A stretch of 15,482 nt of DNA. Source: Myxococcales bacterium. Lineage in GTDB: Bacteria; Myxococcota; Myxococcia; Myxococcales; Myxococcaceae. This document shows positions 1 through 5,636 of this stretch, in pieces; position 1 is the stretch's first letter, and every line of letters starts with the position of its first letter. The position numbers were made by a program, and so were the translations under genes. Location of the stretch: positions 1 through 15,482 of the forward strand of contig PMBV01000369.1 of the NCBI GenBank assembly GCA_003153055.1, in the 5' to 3' direction. The notes below the pieces were generated by a model. It ran no database searches. It was not told where the DNA came from and saw nothing but the letters and a program-made list of their open reading frames with translations.

Positions 1-501
1 GACGAGCACGACTTCAACCTCTTCCATCTGGGCGGAGCCCGGCGCCTGCAGCCCGACTTGCTCACTCGCCCCGAGGTCTTCAAGCCGCTGCTCGAGCAGC
101 CAGCCAGCACCGTCACCTTCCTCATGGCCAACGGAGAGGAGCCGGCCGTCATCGCCTGGAAGACGCTCAGGGCCCAGGGGGTGCAGAATCTCTACGTGCT
201 GGAGGGTGGGGTCAACCGCTGGCTGGAACTTTACCCGGTGGCCGAGTGCGTGGCAGTGAAGGCCGCGCCCCCGACTGGCGAGGGAGACCCGCTGGCCTTC
301 CGGTTCTCCTACGCCTCAGGGAGCAATCTGCCGGCGGCGTGGCCAGAGCTCCCCATCGAGAGACTGTCCCGAGGGCCGTGCGGCGATCCAGCCTCCGGCG
401 ACGTGTCCCACGGTGGCCACGGCGCCGCCTGGCCCGAGTACTCGTACCCGAAGAAGGTGAAGCTCCAGTTCAAGGCGGCGGTGAAGGGCGGGTGCGGGTA
501 G
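1..501 (+). CDS. Rhodanese-like domain protein, 3' part only (active-site Cys absent)
   Basis: The frame is open from the first base of the window, so the true start lies upstream; the first Leu/Met-type codon at 58 is not a credible start. The visible protein is the second half of a rhodanese fold: a HLGGARRL segment, a hydrophobic strand TVTFLMANGEEPA, then AWKTLRAQGVQNLYVLEGG and NRWL, which match the active-site loop and the GG..W helix of the family. In sulfurtransferases the loop reads C-x-x-G-x-R-S; here it is M-A-N-G-E-E-P, so the persulfide-forming Cys is Met. The protein therefore probably has no thiosulfate:cyanide sulfurtransferase activity and may be a binding or regulatory domain. 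After the fold there is a tail of about 60 residues with an SHGGHG motif and a lysine-rich end (YPKKVKLQFKAAVKGGCG). It converges on the groES-type gene, 130 bp away. The upstream domain content is unknown. Confidence 0.8.
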   Translation, partial: DEHDFNLFHLGGARRLQPDLLTRPEVFKPLLEQPASTVTFLMANGEEPAVIAWKTLRAQGVQNLYVLEGGVNRWLELYPVAECVAVKAAPPTGEGDPLAFRFSYASGSNLPAAWPELPIERLSRGPCGDPASGDVSHGGHGAAWPEYSYPKKVKLQFKAAVKGGCG

Positions 502-631
502 AGGCCGGCCGGGCCGAGGCTCAAGGCGGCGGCGAAGGCGGGGTGGCGATACGCCTGGTCAGCCACATGTCCCGAGCGTTCTCGCCCGCGCCCTCCTCCG
601 TGGGCGGAGCGAACGCATCGGGCTCCTATCG

Positions 632-916
632 TCAGGAGGGGATGGCGTCCGCCTCGACGTACTTCGCGAGCAGGTCTCCCTGAGGGATCAGGCGCAGCTT
701 CTCGCCGCCGAAGGAGATTTCCTCGCCCGCGAAGCGCTTGTACAGCACGCGGTCGCCGATGGTCACCTCAGCGCCGTCCCCCGGGGGGAGCGCTTGGATC
801 ACGCCCTCCGCCGACACCTCTCGCGCGGTCTCCGGCAAGTAGAGGCCACCTTGGGTCTGGGTTGCCGCCTCCAGGGGTTTGACCAGCACGTTGCCGTTCA
901 ACGGTTGAATCGCCAT
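632..916 (-). CDS. groES: GroES/Hsp10-family co-chaperonin (94 aa), stand-alone
   Basis: This 94-residue protein has the length and layout of GroES. It starts with IQPLNGNVLVKPLE (the family's 'PL.DRV.VK' N-terminus), continues with a TQTQGGLYLPETAREV mobile loop (chaperonin-binding), then G.V...GPG-like PPGDG, then VTIGDRVLYKRFAGEEI and an LRLIPQGDLLA C-terminus. Its role would be to cap a GroEL ring during protein folding in the cytosol. The start at 916 is chosen over an upstream in-frame start at 985 because AGGAG (925-929) lies 8 nt before it and homology begins there. No groEL is adjacent; the gene follows the thioredoxin-glutaredoxin gene by 43 bp on the same strand and is probably co-transcribed. 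It is therefore likely a second, specialised groES copy rather than the housekeeping one, although other groES genes cannot be seen from here. Confidence 0.9.
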   Translation of the reverse strand: MAIQPLNGNVLVKPLEAATQTQGGLYLPETAREVSAEGVIQALPPGDGAEVTIGDRVLYKRFAGEEISFGGEKLRLIPQGDLLAKYVEADAIPS

Positions 917-924
917 GTCGTGTT

Positions 925-929
925 CTCCT
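925..929 (-). promoter_or_regulatory. Shine-Dalgarno site of the groES-type gene
   Basis: AGGAG on the minus strand, within AAAGGAGA, lies 8 nt before the ATG at 916. It settles the start of the co-chaperonin and rules out the longer in-frame version from 985. Confidence 0.85.
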
Positions 930-959
930 TTTTGTGGCCGCTCGTGTTTTCCGGCCGGA

Positions 960-1556
960 TCAAGGCGCGGCGGCGCTGAGACCAAGCAGCTGGTCGATGC
1001 GGGGCTTGTCGAAGCCCACCACCATCCGTCCGTCGATGTCCAACTGCGGGACGCCCATCTGCCCCGAGCGGGCGATCATCTGGTCCCGCGCCCGCTCATT
1101 CTTCGCTACGTCGGTCTCGGAGTAGCTCACCCCGTGGCCGTCGAGGTACTTCTTCACGCGGGTGCACCACGAGCAACTCGGGGTGGTGAAGACCGTGACT
1201 CGATGTCGTGCTTTGGCGTCCTTCGCACTTTCCACCGGTGCCCTGGGCGCCTCGAGGAGGTGCTTCGAGTAGCCCTCGGCAGTGCTGGGGCCGACGACCC
1301 GTCGAGTGACCCGGCCGCCCTCGACCAGCACCACCGAGGGGACCGCGGACACGCCGAACCGCGGGTGTACGTCCTTCACTCGGCCGACGTCGACCATGAA
1401 GCTGGGGAGGCCGGGGTGGGCGGCGCAGAAGCGCTCGAACTCAGGCAGGGTCCGGGTTGCCACCGGGGAGAACTCGCCGAAGAAGCCGAGAACCACCGGG
1501 CCCGCTCGGTCGTCGAGGGTGTTGGTGAGGCTGGGGAGATCGGTGACGGTGTCCAT
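960..1556 (-). CDS. Thioredoxin-fold (CxxC-less) / glutaredoxin fusion protein
   Basis: This 198-residue protein has two thioredoxin-fold domains and no signal peptide, so it is cytosolic. Residues about 1-105 are thioredoxin-like: VVLGFFGEFSPVA aligns with the family's F-W-A-x-W-C-G-P-C, and the cis-Pro loop is present (AVPSVVLVEGG, P73). However, both active-site cysteines are replaced, by S30 and A33. After a charged linker, residues about 119-195 form a glutaredoxin/NrdH-like domain: TVFTTPSCSWC with C128 and C131, then YSETDV, GVPQLDIDG with the cis-Pro P170, and GFDKPRIDQLLGL. The C-terminal domain should therefore do dithiol-disulfide exchange, while the N-terminal domain may serve for docking or chaperone-like binding. 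The ATG at 1556 is the only convincing start. The gene lies 43 bp upstream of the groES-type gene, which suggests a redox or protein-quality-control pair. Confidence 0.88.
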   Translation of the reverse strand: MDTVTDLPSLTNTLDDRAGPVVLGFFGEFSPVATRTLPEFERFCAAHPGLPSFMVDVGRVKDVHPRFGVSAVPSVVLVEGGRVTRRVVGPSTAEGYSKHLLEAPRAPVESAKDAKARHRVTVFTTPSCSWCTRVKKYLDGHGVSYSETDVAKNERARDQMIARSGQMGVPQLDIDGRMVVGFDKPRIDQLLGLSAAAP

Positions 1557-2309
1557 CGTGCTGGCTGCTCCGTTCGCCTTACAGAGCCGATGGCGCGAGC
1601 CGAGGATTCCGCCGAGCCCTGGGCGTCTGGCTTGCTTCGCCCGACCGGGCCCGCCCGGGCCGGAGCAGACGCGCGAACTCGGGCTCCCCGATCGAGTGGG
1701 AGCTGCGCTCGCCCAGTTTCCCTCGTGAATCGGGGCATTCGCTTGGGCGCCGGGTCTTTGGATGACATGGCACGGTCGCTGCCAAACGCATCAAACGCTG
1801 ACCATCGGCTGGCGAGAATCTTCGCTCACGGGCAATTGCCAGGCCGTCGCGCCTTGGAGCAGCCTCACGAGTTGAGTGGTTGTTCATGCATTCGGTGATT
1901 CTTCTGGTCTCCATGGAGGGGGGGGCGTACGTGCGAATTGATGATTCTGATCTGGCGACTCGCTGCCAAGGCGGTCTTCGTCCCTCGACCTCTGTCGTGC
2001 ACGGGTTCGGCGCCCGGCACAATAGGCATCTCATTCGAGCCTCGGTTTAGAGGCGGTCGGCTTCTTTGCACCGTTTGTCTCGGTATTCAATTATCCAAGG
2101 CGGGAGGTGGACACTGGCGACTTGGTCCCGTCGGAAGTATCCCAGTCTGTTCGCGACGCAGTCATGACAGCCACGGCCAATAGCCGACCACCGAATCGTG
2201 ATCGCCGCGGCTGGGAACGGCAACTGCAGCCTCGATCTCGCCGGATTCAACAACTACTTCGACCTGCTGTCACTTCCTCGACTGCTGAGCCCGCCGTCAC
2301 GACGCGGCG
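1557..2309. other. Long intergenic region with no convincing gene
   Basis: About 750 bp between the start of the thioredoxin-glutaredoxin gene and the end of the membrane-protein gene. Reading frames exist on both strands but their translations match no family I recognise and show no sustained codon bias or good ribosome-binding site. Composition drops to about half G+C in places (31 of 60 bases by hand count at 1861-1920) against clearly higher values in flanking genes. There is a run of eight G at 1918-1925. The promoter of the leftward redox/co-chaperonin unit should lie near its right-to-left entry around 1557-1700, but I see no clear -35/-10 pair. No tRNA, CRISPR or IS ends were recognised. 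The region could be decayed coding DNA or hold an unrecognised RNA. Confidence 0.5.
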
Positions 2310-3368
2310 TCAGCCGCCGAGGCGGAGGCCGCAGAGCGCCGCCACGATGGTGGAGGCCCCCAGCGCGCCGGCGATCGTTACGACGAGCGCCAGCCTGTCC
2401 ACCACCGAGCGTCGCCACCGGTGAGCGAGGAGCACCACCCTGAGCCCCGCGCCCACGTGGGCGACGACAGCGAACACCGCCAACCAGTAGTACGGGAGCA
2501 GCCGGGTGTTGCCCAGCGAGCCCAGAAGGCCCTCGGCCCCGCCAGAGGCGAAGGCCCAGTCGGTCTCCACGTGGAGGAGCGCCCGGGCACCCAGCACCAC
2601 CGTCACGTGCGCGAGGATGAAGGGCACCAGCCCCGCGCCGGTGGCGAGCTGGAGCGTTGGCCACGGGCCGCCGACCTCTTCGCCCCCACGCCGCCTTCCC
2701 AGCAGCCGCACCCCACTGACCACCAGGAAACCAAAGGCCGCCAGGAGCAGCGGCTCGACCCACGCCGCGCGGTACCAGCGCCGCAGGGCCTGGAGCGCCG
2801 CTTCGTGCACCGGCACTCCAAGAAGGCCGAGGGCCTGATTGGCGACGTGCACGAGGAGGAAGGCAGTGAGCACGGCAGCCGCACCGACGCCGTGGGCGAC
2901 CTGGAGCTTCGACGGCATCACCTCCGGGGCTCTCGCCGGGCTGAGGGGCGCGCGGCCTGGGCGGCTGGCCACCAGCATCGCCACGACCCAGGCAGGCCCC
3001 CAGAGGAGGGCGTCGTCGAGCTGGGTCTGAGCACTGGCGAGGAGGACTCGGAGCAAGGTGTAGAGCGCAGGGGTGCCGAAGGCGAGAAGGTCGACCGTCC
3101 ACCGTGGGCGGGGTGAGCCCGAGTTCCGCCGGAGCGAGGCGAAGGCAGCGACGGAGGGGCCGGCGCAGAGGGCCAGCGCGGCCGCCACGCCCAACCAGCC
3201 CACCGCGCGGTCGAACCCCGACGTATCACGGGCCCAACCAGCGGCGCGAAAGAGGAGCCACACCGCGCCGGGGTAGGCGAGGGCCAAGGCCGGCGCGAGG
3301 GCCCACCGGCCCCCCTCGGCCGCGGTCTCGGAGCCGCGGAGGCACACGGCGCGCTCGGCAGCGCTCAC
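2310..3368 (-). CDS. Polytopic membrane protein, possible heme-b (SDH cytochrome-b-like) protein; ECF41 partner
   Basis: A 352-residue integral membrane protein with about nine hydrophobic segments (roughly 23-43, 55-79, 92-112, 120-134, 155-180, 203-224, 238-261, 291-316, 324-347). Several histidines lie within or at the edge of segments: H159 and H174 in LQVAHGVGAA...FLLVHVANQ, H254 in FILAHVTVV, H304 in VVAHVGAGL, H316. The H-x14-H arrangement in one helix resembles succinate dehydrogenase/fumarate reductase cytochrome b subunits, so heme binding is possible but is inference. No SDH flavoprotein or iron-sulfur gene is nearby. The GTG start overlaps the stop of the sigma-factor gene in a GTGA (3365-3368), so translation is coupled and both are expressed from the ECF41 promoter. 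A plausible role is to sense or respond to redox or membrane state alongside the sigma factor. Confidence 0.8.
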   Translation of the reverse strand: MSAAERAVCLRGSETAAEGGRWALAPALALAYPGAVWLLFRAAGWARDTSGFDRAVGWLGVAAALALCAGPSVAAFASLRRNSGSPRPRWTVDLLAFGTPALYTLLRVLLASAQTQLDDALLWGPAWVVAMLVASRPGRAPLSPARAPEVMPSKLQVAHGVGAAAVLTAFLLVHVANQALGLLGVPVHEAALQALRRWYRAAWVEPLLLAAFGFLVVSGVRLLGRRRGGEEVGGPWPTLQLATGAGLVPFILAHVTVVLGARALLHVETDWAFASGGAEGLLGSLGNTRLLPYYWLAVFAVVAHVGAGLRVVLLAHRWRRSVVDRLALVVTIAGALGASTIVAALCGLRLGG

Positions 3369-4309
3369 GACGCCGCCTCGGGGAAGCCGACCGCGTTCCC
3401 CCCAAAGGCCCAGGTGCGGAGCTTGTCTGGGTTGCGGACGATGCGCGCCGCGTAGACACGCTGCCCGTCGGTCTCGAGCGCGATGAGAGTGACTGAGCCG
3501 TCGGTGAGGCGCACCACCGCGACGGGCTCGCCATTGGCCAGCGCGGCCTCCACGCCCGCCACCCGCGTGGCCATCTTCCGCGTGAGGCCGACGAAGAAGC
3601 GAGCCACCGCGTTCGCGCCGCGTACTGGCCGGCGAGCTGTGCCCCGCACCCGGCCGCCCCCGTCGGTCAGGGCGACCGCGTCGGCCGCCAAGAGGCGCTC
3701 CAAGCTCGCGACATCACCAGCGCTGGCCGCGGCGAGGAAGGCCTCCAGCACCCGCTGGTGCGCCGCTGCATTGGGGGCATAGCGGAGCCGCGCCGTCTCG
3801 GCGTGGGCACGGGCGCGGTGCACGAGCTGACGGACGGCCGCCTCGTCGCGCTGGAGCACTTCGGCCACCTCCGCGTAGCCGTAGTCGAAGACGTCGTGGA
3901 GGAGGAAGGCGGCCCGCTCGAGCGGAGACAGGCGCTCGAGGACAGTCAACAGCGCCAGCGAGATGGTCTGGGCATCGGCCAAGGGACCGGGGGCGGGGCC
4001 AGCCAAGGGCTCGGGAATCCAGGGCCCGACATACACCTCGCGGCGGCGCTTGGCGGTGTCCAGGGCGTCGAGGGAGAGCCGGGCCACGGTGGTGGTGAGG
4101 AAGCGCCGGGCGTCACGCACCGCCGCGACGTCCGTCCGCTGCCAGCGGAGAAAGGCCTCCTGGAGCACGTCCTCCGCGTCGGCGACGCTCCCCAGCATCC
4201 GGTAGGCGAGGCCCTGGAGGTACGGGCGCTCTGCCTCGAAGGTCGCCACCTCCGCGGACAACGGCGAGAACGTTGGCCTTCGGTCACGCTTCTGGTGGCT
4301 CATGTCCAT
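3365..4309 (-). CDS. ECF41-family RNA polymerase sigma factor (SigJ-like, C-terminal SnoaL-like domain)
   Basis: A 314-residue sigma factor. Sigma-2 spans about 24-90 (YLQGLAYRMLGSVADAEDVL, then the RRFLTTTVARLSLD region) and sigma-4 about 112-168 (SPLERAAFLLHDVF and a YAEVAEVLQRDEAAVRQLVH helix-turn-helix). A SnoaL/NTF2-like domain covers about 184-300. All three diagnostic ECF41 motifs are present: W-I-P-E-P at 97-101 between the sigma domains, DGGGR at 216-220, and NPDKL at 293-297. In this family the fused C-terminal domain takes the place of an anti-sigma factor. An open frame extends upstream to 4492, but the promoter at 4323-4349 lies inside it, so translation must begin at the ATG at 4309 (or the ATG two codons later at 4303). 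There is no Shine-Dalgarno sequence. Downstream it overlaps a membrane-protein gene by 4 bp instead of the usual oxidoreductase/epimerase-type partner. Confidence 0.95.
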   Translation of the reverse strand: MDMSHQKRDRRPTFSPLSAEVATFEAERPYLQGLAYRMLGSVADAEDVLQEAFLRWQRTDVAAVRDARRFLTTTVARLSLDALDTAKRRREVYVGPWIPEPLAGPAPGPLADAQTISLALLTVLERLSPLERAAFLLHDVFDYGYAEVAEVLQRDEAAVRQLVHRARAHAETARLRYAPNAAAHQRVLEAFLAAASAGDVASLERLLAADAVALTDGGGRVRGTARRPVRGANAVARFFVGLTRKMATRVAGVEAALANGEPVAVVRLTDGSVTLIALETDGQRVYAARIVRNPDKLRTWAFGGNAVGFPEAAS

Positions 4310-4322
4310 ATTCTGAACGCGA

Positions 4323-4349
4323 GACGGCGAAGGCGCCCGGGCTGTGACA
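4323..4349 (-). promoter_or_regulatory. ECF41-type promoter (TGTCACA-N16-CGTC) for the sigma-factor operon
   Basis: Read on the minus strand, TGTCACA (4349-4343) is followed after exactly 16 nt by CGTC (4326-4323). This equals the promoter consensus established for ECF41 sigma factors, which commonly drive their own gene. The initiation site should fall roughly 4310-4317, only a few bases before the ATG at 4309, which gives a nearly leaderless mRNA and explains the missing Shine-Dalgarno. Confidence 0.85.
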
Positions 4350-4500
4350 TGGCCCTCCACCAGTGGCGAGCGCGCTGTGGGGGCTTGACTTCCTCGAGCA
4401 TGAATGACGGGGTGCTGAGGTCGAAAGGCAGCGAACGACATGGGCAGTCGTACCAGGCCAGCGCCGTCACCAAAGGCTCCGTGGTCGTCCACCGAGTCGA

Positions 4501-4620
4501 TCCTCGTATGAGCCGCTCGGAGGGACGCGCTCGGAGGCCGCCGACGTTCGCGTCGTCGCTGCCACCAACCGCGACCTCATGGCGCAGGTGGCCACCGGAG
4601 CCTTCAGGAAGGACCTCTAA
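4501..4620 (+). pseudogene. Relic fragment of a sigma54-dependent (NtrC-type) AAA+ activator
   Basis: In frame with 4501 the DNA reads [26 protein letters not shown], then [13 protein letters not shown], then a TAA at 4618-4620. This matches the stretch of bacterial enhancer-binding proteins around sensor I, where family members read 'PLGGTR...DVRV(V/I)AATNRDL....G.FR.DLYYRL'. Neither the preceding Walker A, GAFTGA loop and Walker B nor the following YYRLNV, sensor II and Fis-type HTH can be found nearby in any frame. The stop falls exactly where the conserved Tyr pair should be. No start codon or ribosome-binding site fits. It is most likely what remains of a deleted activator gene, and it lies in the upstream region of the DUF2752 gene. 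Confidence 0.75.
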
Positions 4621-4672
4621 CTCGAGCGGTGTTGCGAAGGGCGTTAGGAGTACCCTCTCGAGAACTCGACCC

Positions 4673-5122
4673 ATGGCTCCTCCGGTTCCCCTCGCTTCGC
4701 CCCAGGCCTGGACGCACCGCGCGCTCCTCAGCCCCGGGAGCCGCCGGCTCGCCCTCGCCGTGATGGCCGTGTCCTTCGTCTTTCCCATCACCGGGCTGGG
4801 CGTCGACCTCTGCCCCTTTCACCGCGCGACGGGCCTCCCGTGCCCTGGCTGCGGCATGTCGCGGGCCATGGCCGCCATGTCTCAGGGCGACCTCGGGGCT
4901 GCGCTGGGGCTCCACCCGTTCGTGGTGTTCGCCTGGCCGGCATTCCTCGTCTTGGCGCTCTTGGCCGTCGCGCCTTCGGGTCTCACTGCGCGGGTCGAGC
5001 GCGCGCTCGATCGCCACGGGGAGTCGCTCACTCGTGGCTACCGGGTGGTGTTCACTGCGTTCCTGGGCTTTGGCGTGCTGCGGCTCCTCGTCGTGTTGAC
5101 GCTTCAGACCCCCTTCCCGTGA
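4673..5122 (+). CDS. DUF2752-family membrane protein
   Basis: A 149-residue protein with the DUF2752 hallmark at residues 47-65: C47-P-F-H50 followed by TGLPCPGCGMSRA, with C57 and C60. A helix precedes it (about 26-43), a conserved HPF segment with a strongly hydrophobic helix follows (about 82-104), and a final helix lies at 128-146. The Cys/His cluster suggests metal binding at the membrane, but the family's biochemical function is unknown. The ATG at 4673 is taken because similarity and the hydrophobic N-terminus begin shortly after it; the frame runs open far upstream across the sigma-factor gene, which is an artefact. AGGAG at 4647-4651 is too distant to be a normal ribosome-binding site. 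The stop overlaps the next gene's GTG start (GTGA at 5119-5122), so the two are translationally coupled. Confidence 0.88.
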   Translation: MAPPVPLASPQAWTHRALLSPGSRRLALAVMAVSFVFPITGLGVDLCPFHRATGLPCPGCGMSRAMAAMSQGDLGAALGLHPFVVFAWPAFLVLALLAVAPSGLTARVERALDRHGESLTRGYRVVFTAFLGFGVLRLLVVLTLQTPFP

Positions 5123-5589
5123 GCTCGGTCCCCACTCCCGGTGCCACGTGTGCGCGACACCCTTCAGTGTCCGCGGTCGACGTGTGCGGGCGGTGTGGCA
5201 GCTTCATCTGCCCCGACTGCGTCGAGTACGTCGATGGGACGACTCCCGTCTGCGGCCCCTGCGCGCGGCTGCATGAGGCCGAACGCCCCAGCCGCCGGGG
5301 CTGGGCTGGAGTGACGCTGTCGTTCCTGGGAATGGCCGGGATGCTGCTCGGTTTCGTGTTGACCGGACGCCCTGGGCTCTGGGCGTGGGCGCTGGCGCTT
5401 CCCCTGGGCTTCGCCGGCCTGGGCACGTCCCTGAGCGAGCTCTCGCGCCTCGACCGCCGCACGGCCTCGTCGTCCGCCCTGCGTGTCGCCCGGGTGGGCC
5501 GGGCCCTGGGCTTCCTCCACGCGCTCCTCGCCTCCGCGGTCCTCGGCCTGTTCGCCTTGTTCCTCTGGTCCTGGAAGGGCGGAGGTTGA
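5119..5589 (+). CDS. B-box-like zinc-binding membrane protein
   Basis: A 156-residue protein starting at the GTG that overlaps the DUF2752 stop codon. Residues 11-48 carry eight evenly arranged potential zinc ligands, C11, H14, C23, C26, C31, C34, C45 and C48, in the order CxxH, CxxC, CxxC, CxxC, as in B-box-type double zinc fingers. Three hydrophobic segments follow (about 63-82, 86-105, 130-152), so the zinc module probably faces the cytosol from a membrane anchor. It lies 47 bp upstream of the ABC ATPase gene. The arrangement suggests a membrane-associated adaptor working with the DUF2752 protein or the transporter. The longer frame from 4840 overlaps the DUF2752 gene and is rejected as a start. 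Confidence 0.8.
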   Translation: MSSVPTPGATCARHPSVSAVDVCGRCGSFICPDCVEYVDGTTPVCGPCARLHEAERPSRRGWAGVTLSFLGMAGMLLGFVLTGRPGLWAWALALPLGFAGLGTSLSELSRLDRRTASSSALRVARVGRALGFLHALLASAVLGLFALFLWSWKGGG

Positions 5590-5599
5590 CTCGTCAGTA

Positions 5600-5627
5600 T
5601 TGACATCTCCGTTCTCCGAATTACATC
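5600..5627 (+). promoter_or_regulatory. Possible sigma70 promoter for the ABC operon
   Basis: A perfect TTGACA at 5600-5605 is followed after 16 bp by TACATC (5622-5627), a poor -10 match. It lies in the 47-bp gap just before the ABC ATPase ATG (5637), in a locally AT-richer patch. If used, the mRNA leader would be almost absent. The -35 is convincing, the -10 is not. Confidence 0.35.
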
Positions 5628-5636
5628 GGCGCACTC

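Larger units (their letters stand above)
4310..4672. other. Divergent intergenic region: ECF41 promoter plus sigma54-activator relic
   Basis: This 363-bp gap separates the leftward sigma-factor gene from the rightward DUF2752 gene. It holds the ECF41-type promoter (4323-4349) and a 40-codon relic of an NtrC-type AAA+ domain (4501-4620). Between 4350 and 4500 nothing was recognised. A rightward promoter for the DUF2752 operon should lie between 4620 and 4672, but no clear -35/-10 pair was seen there. Two CTCGAG hexamers (4621-4626 and 4657-4662) flank that stretch; their meaning is unknown. Confidence 0.6.

Noticed and set aside
623..638. CTCCT/AGGAG mini-hairpin at the end of the groES-type gene
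   Set aside because: A 5-bp stem that includes the stop codon and has no U-tract; not a credible terminator.
915..1898. 327-codon open frame on the plus strand
   Set aside because: Antisense to the thioredoxin-glutaredoxin gene, no family resemblance and no credible start.
2168..2275. Short frame reading HRIVIAAAGNGNC, SLDLAGFNNYFD, looking protein-like
   Set aside because: It vaguely recalls a secreted-protease or lectin fragment, but there is too little sequence to assign a family and no frame continues on either side.
2268..2298. TGTCACT followed by CGTC as a second ECF41 promoter
   Set aside because: The spacing is 20 nt rather than 16, the -35 has a mismatch and no gene starts downstream on that strand.
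2254..3102. 282-codon minus-strand frame overlapping the membrane-protein gene in another frame
   Set aside because: Arg/Gly/Pro-rich shadow; the overlapping frame has clear membrane helices and a coupled start.
4310..4492. N-terminal extension of the sigma factor to 4492
   Set aside because: The ECF41 promoter lies inside it, and ECF41 homology starts only after 4309.
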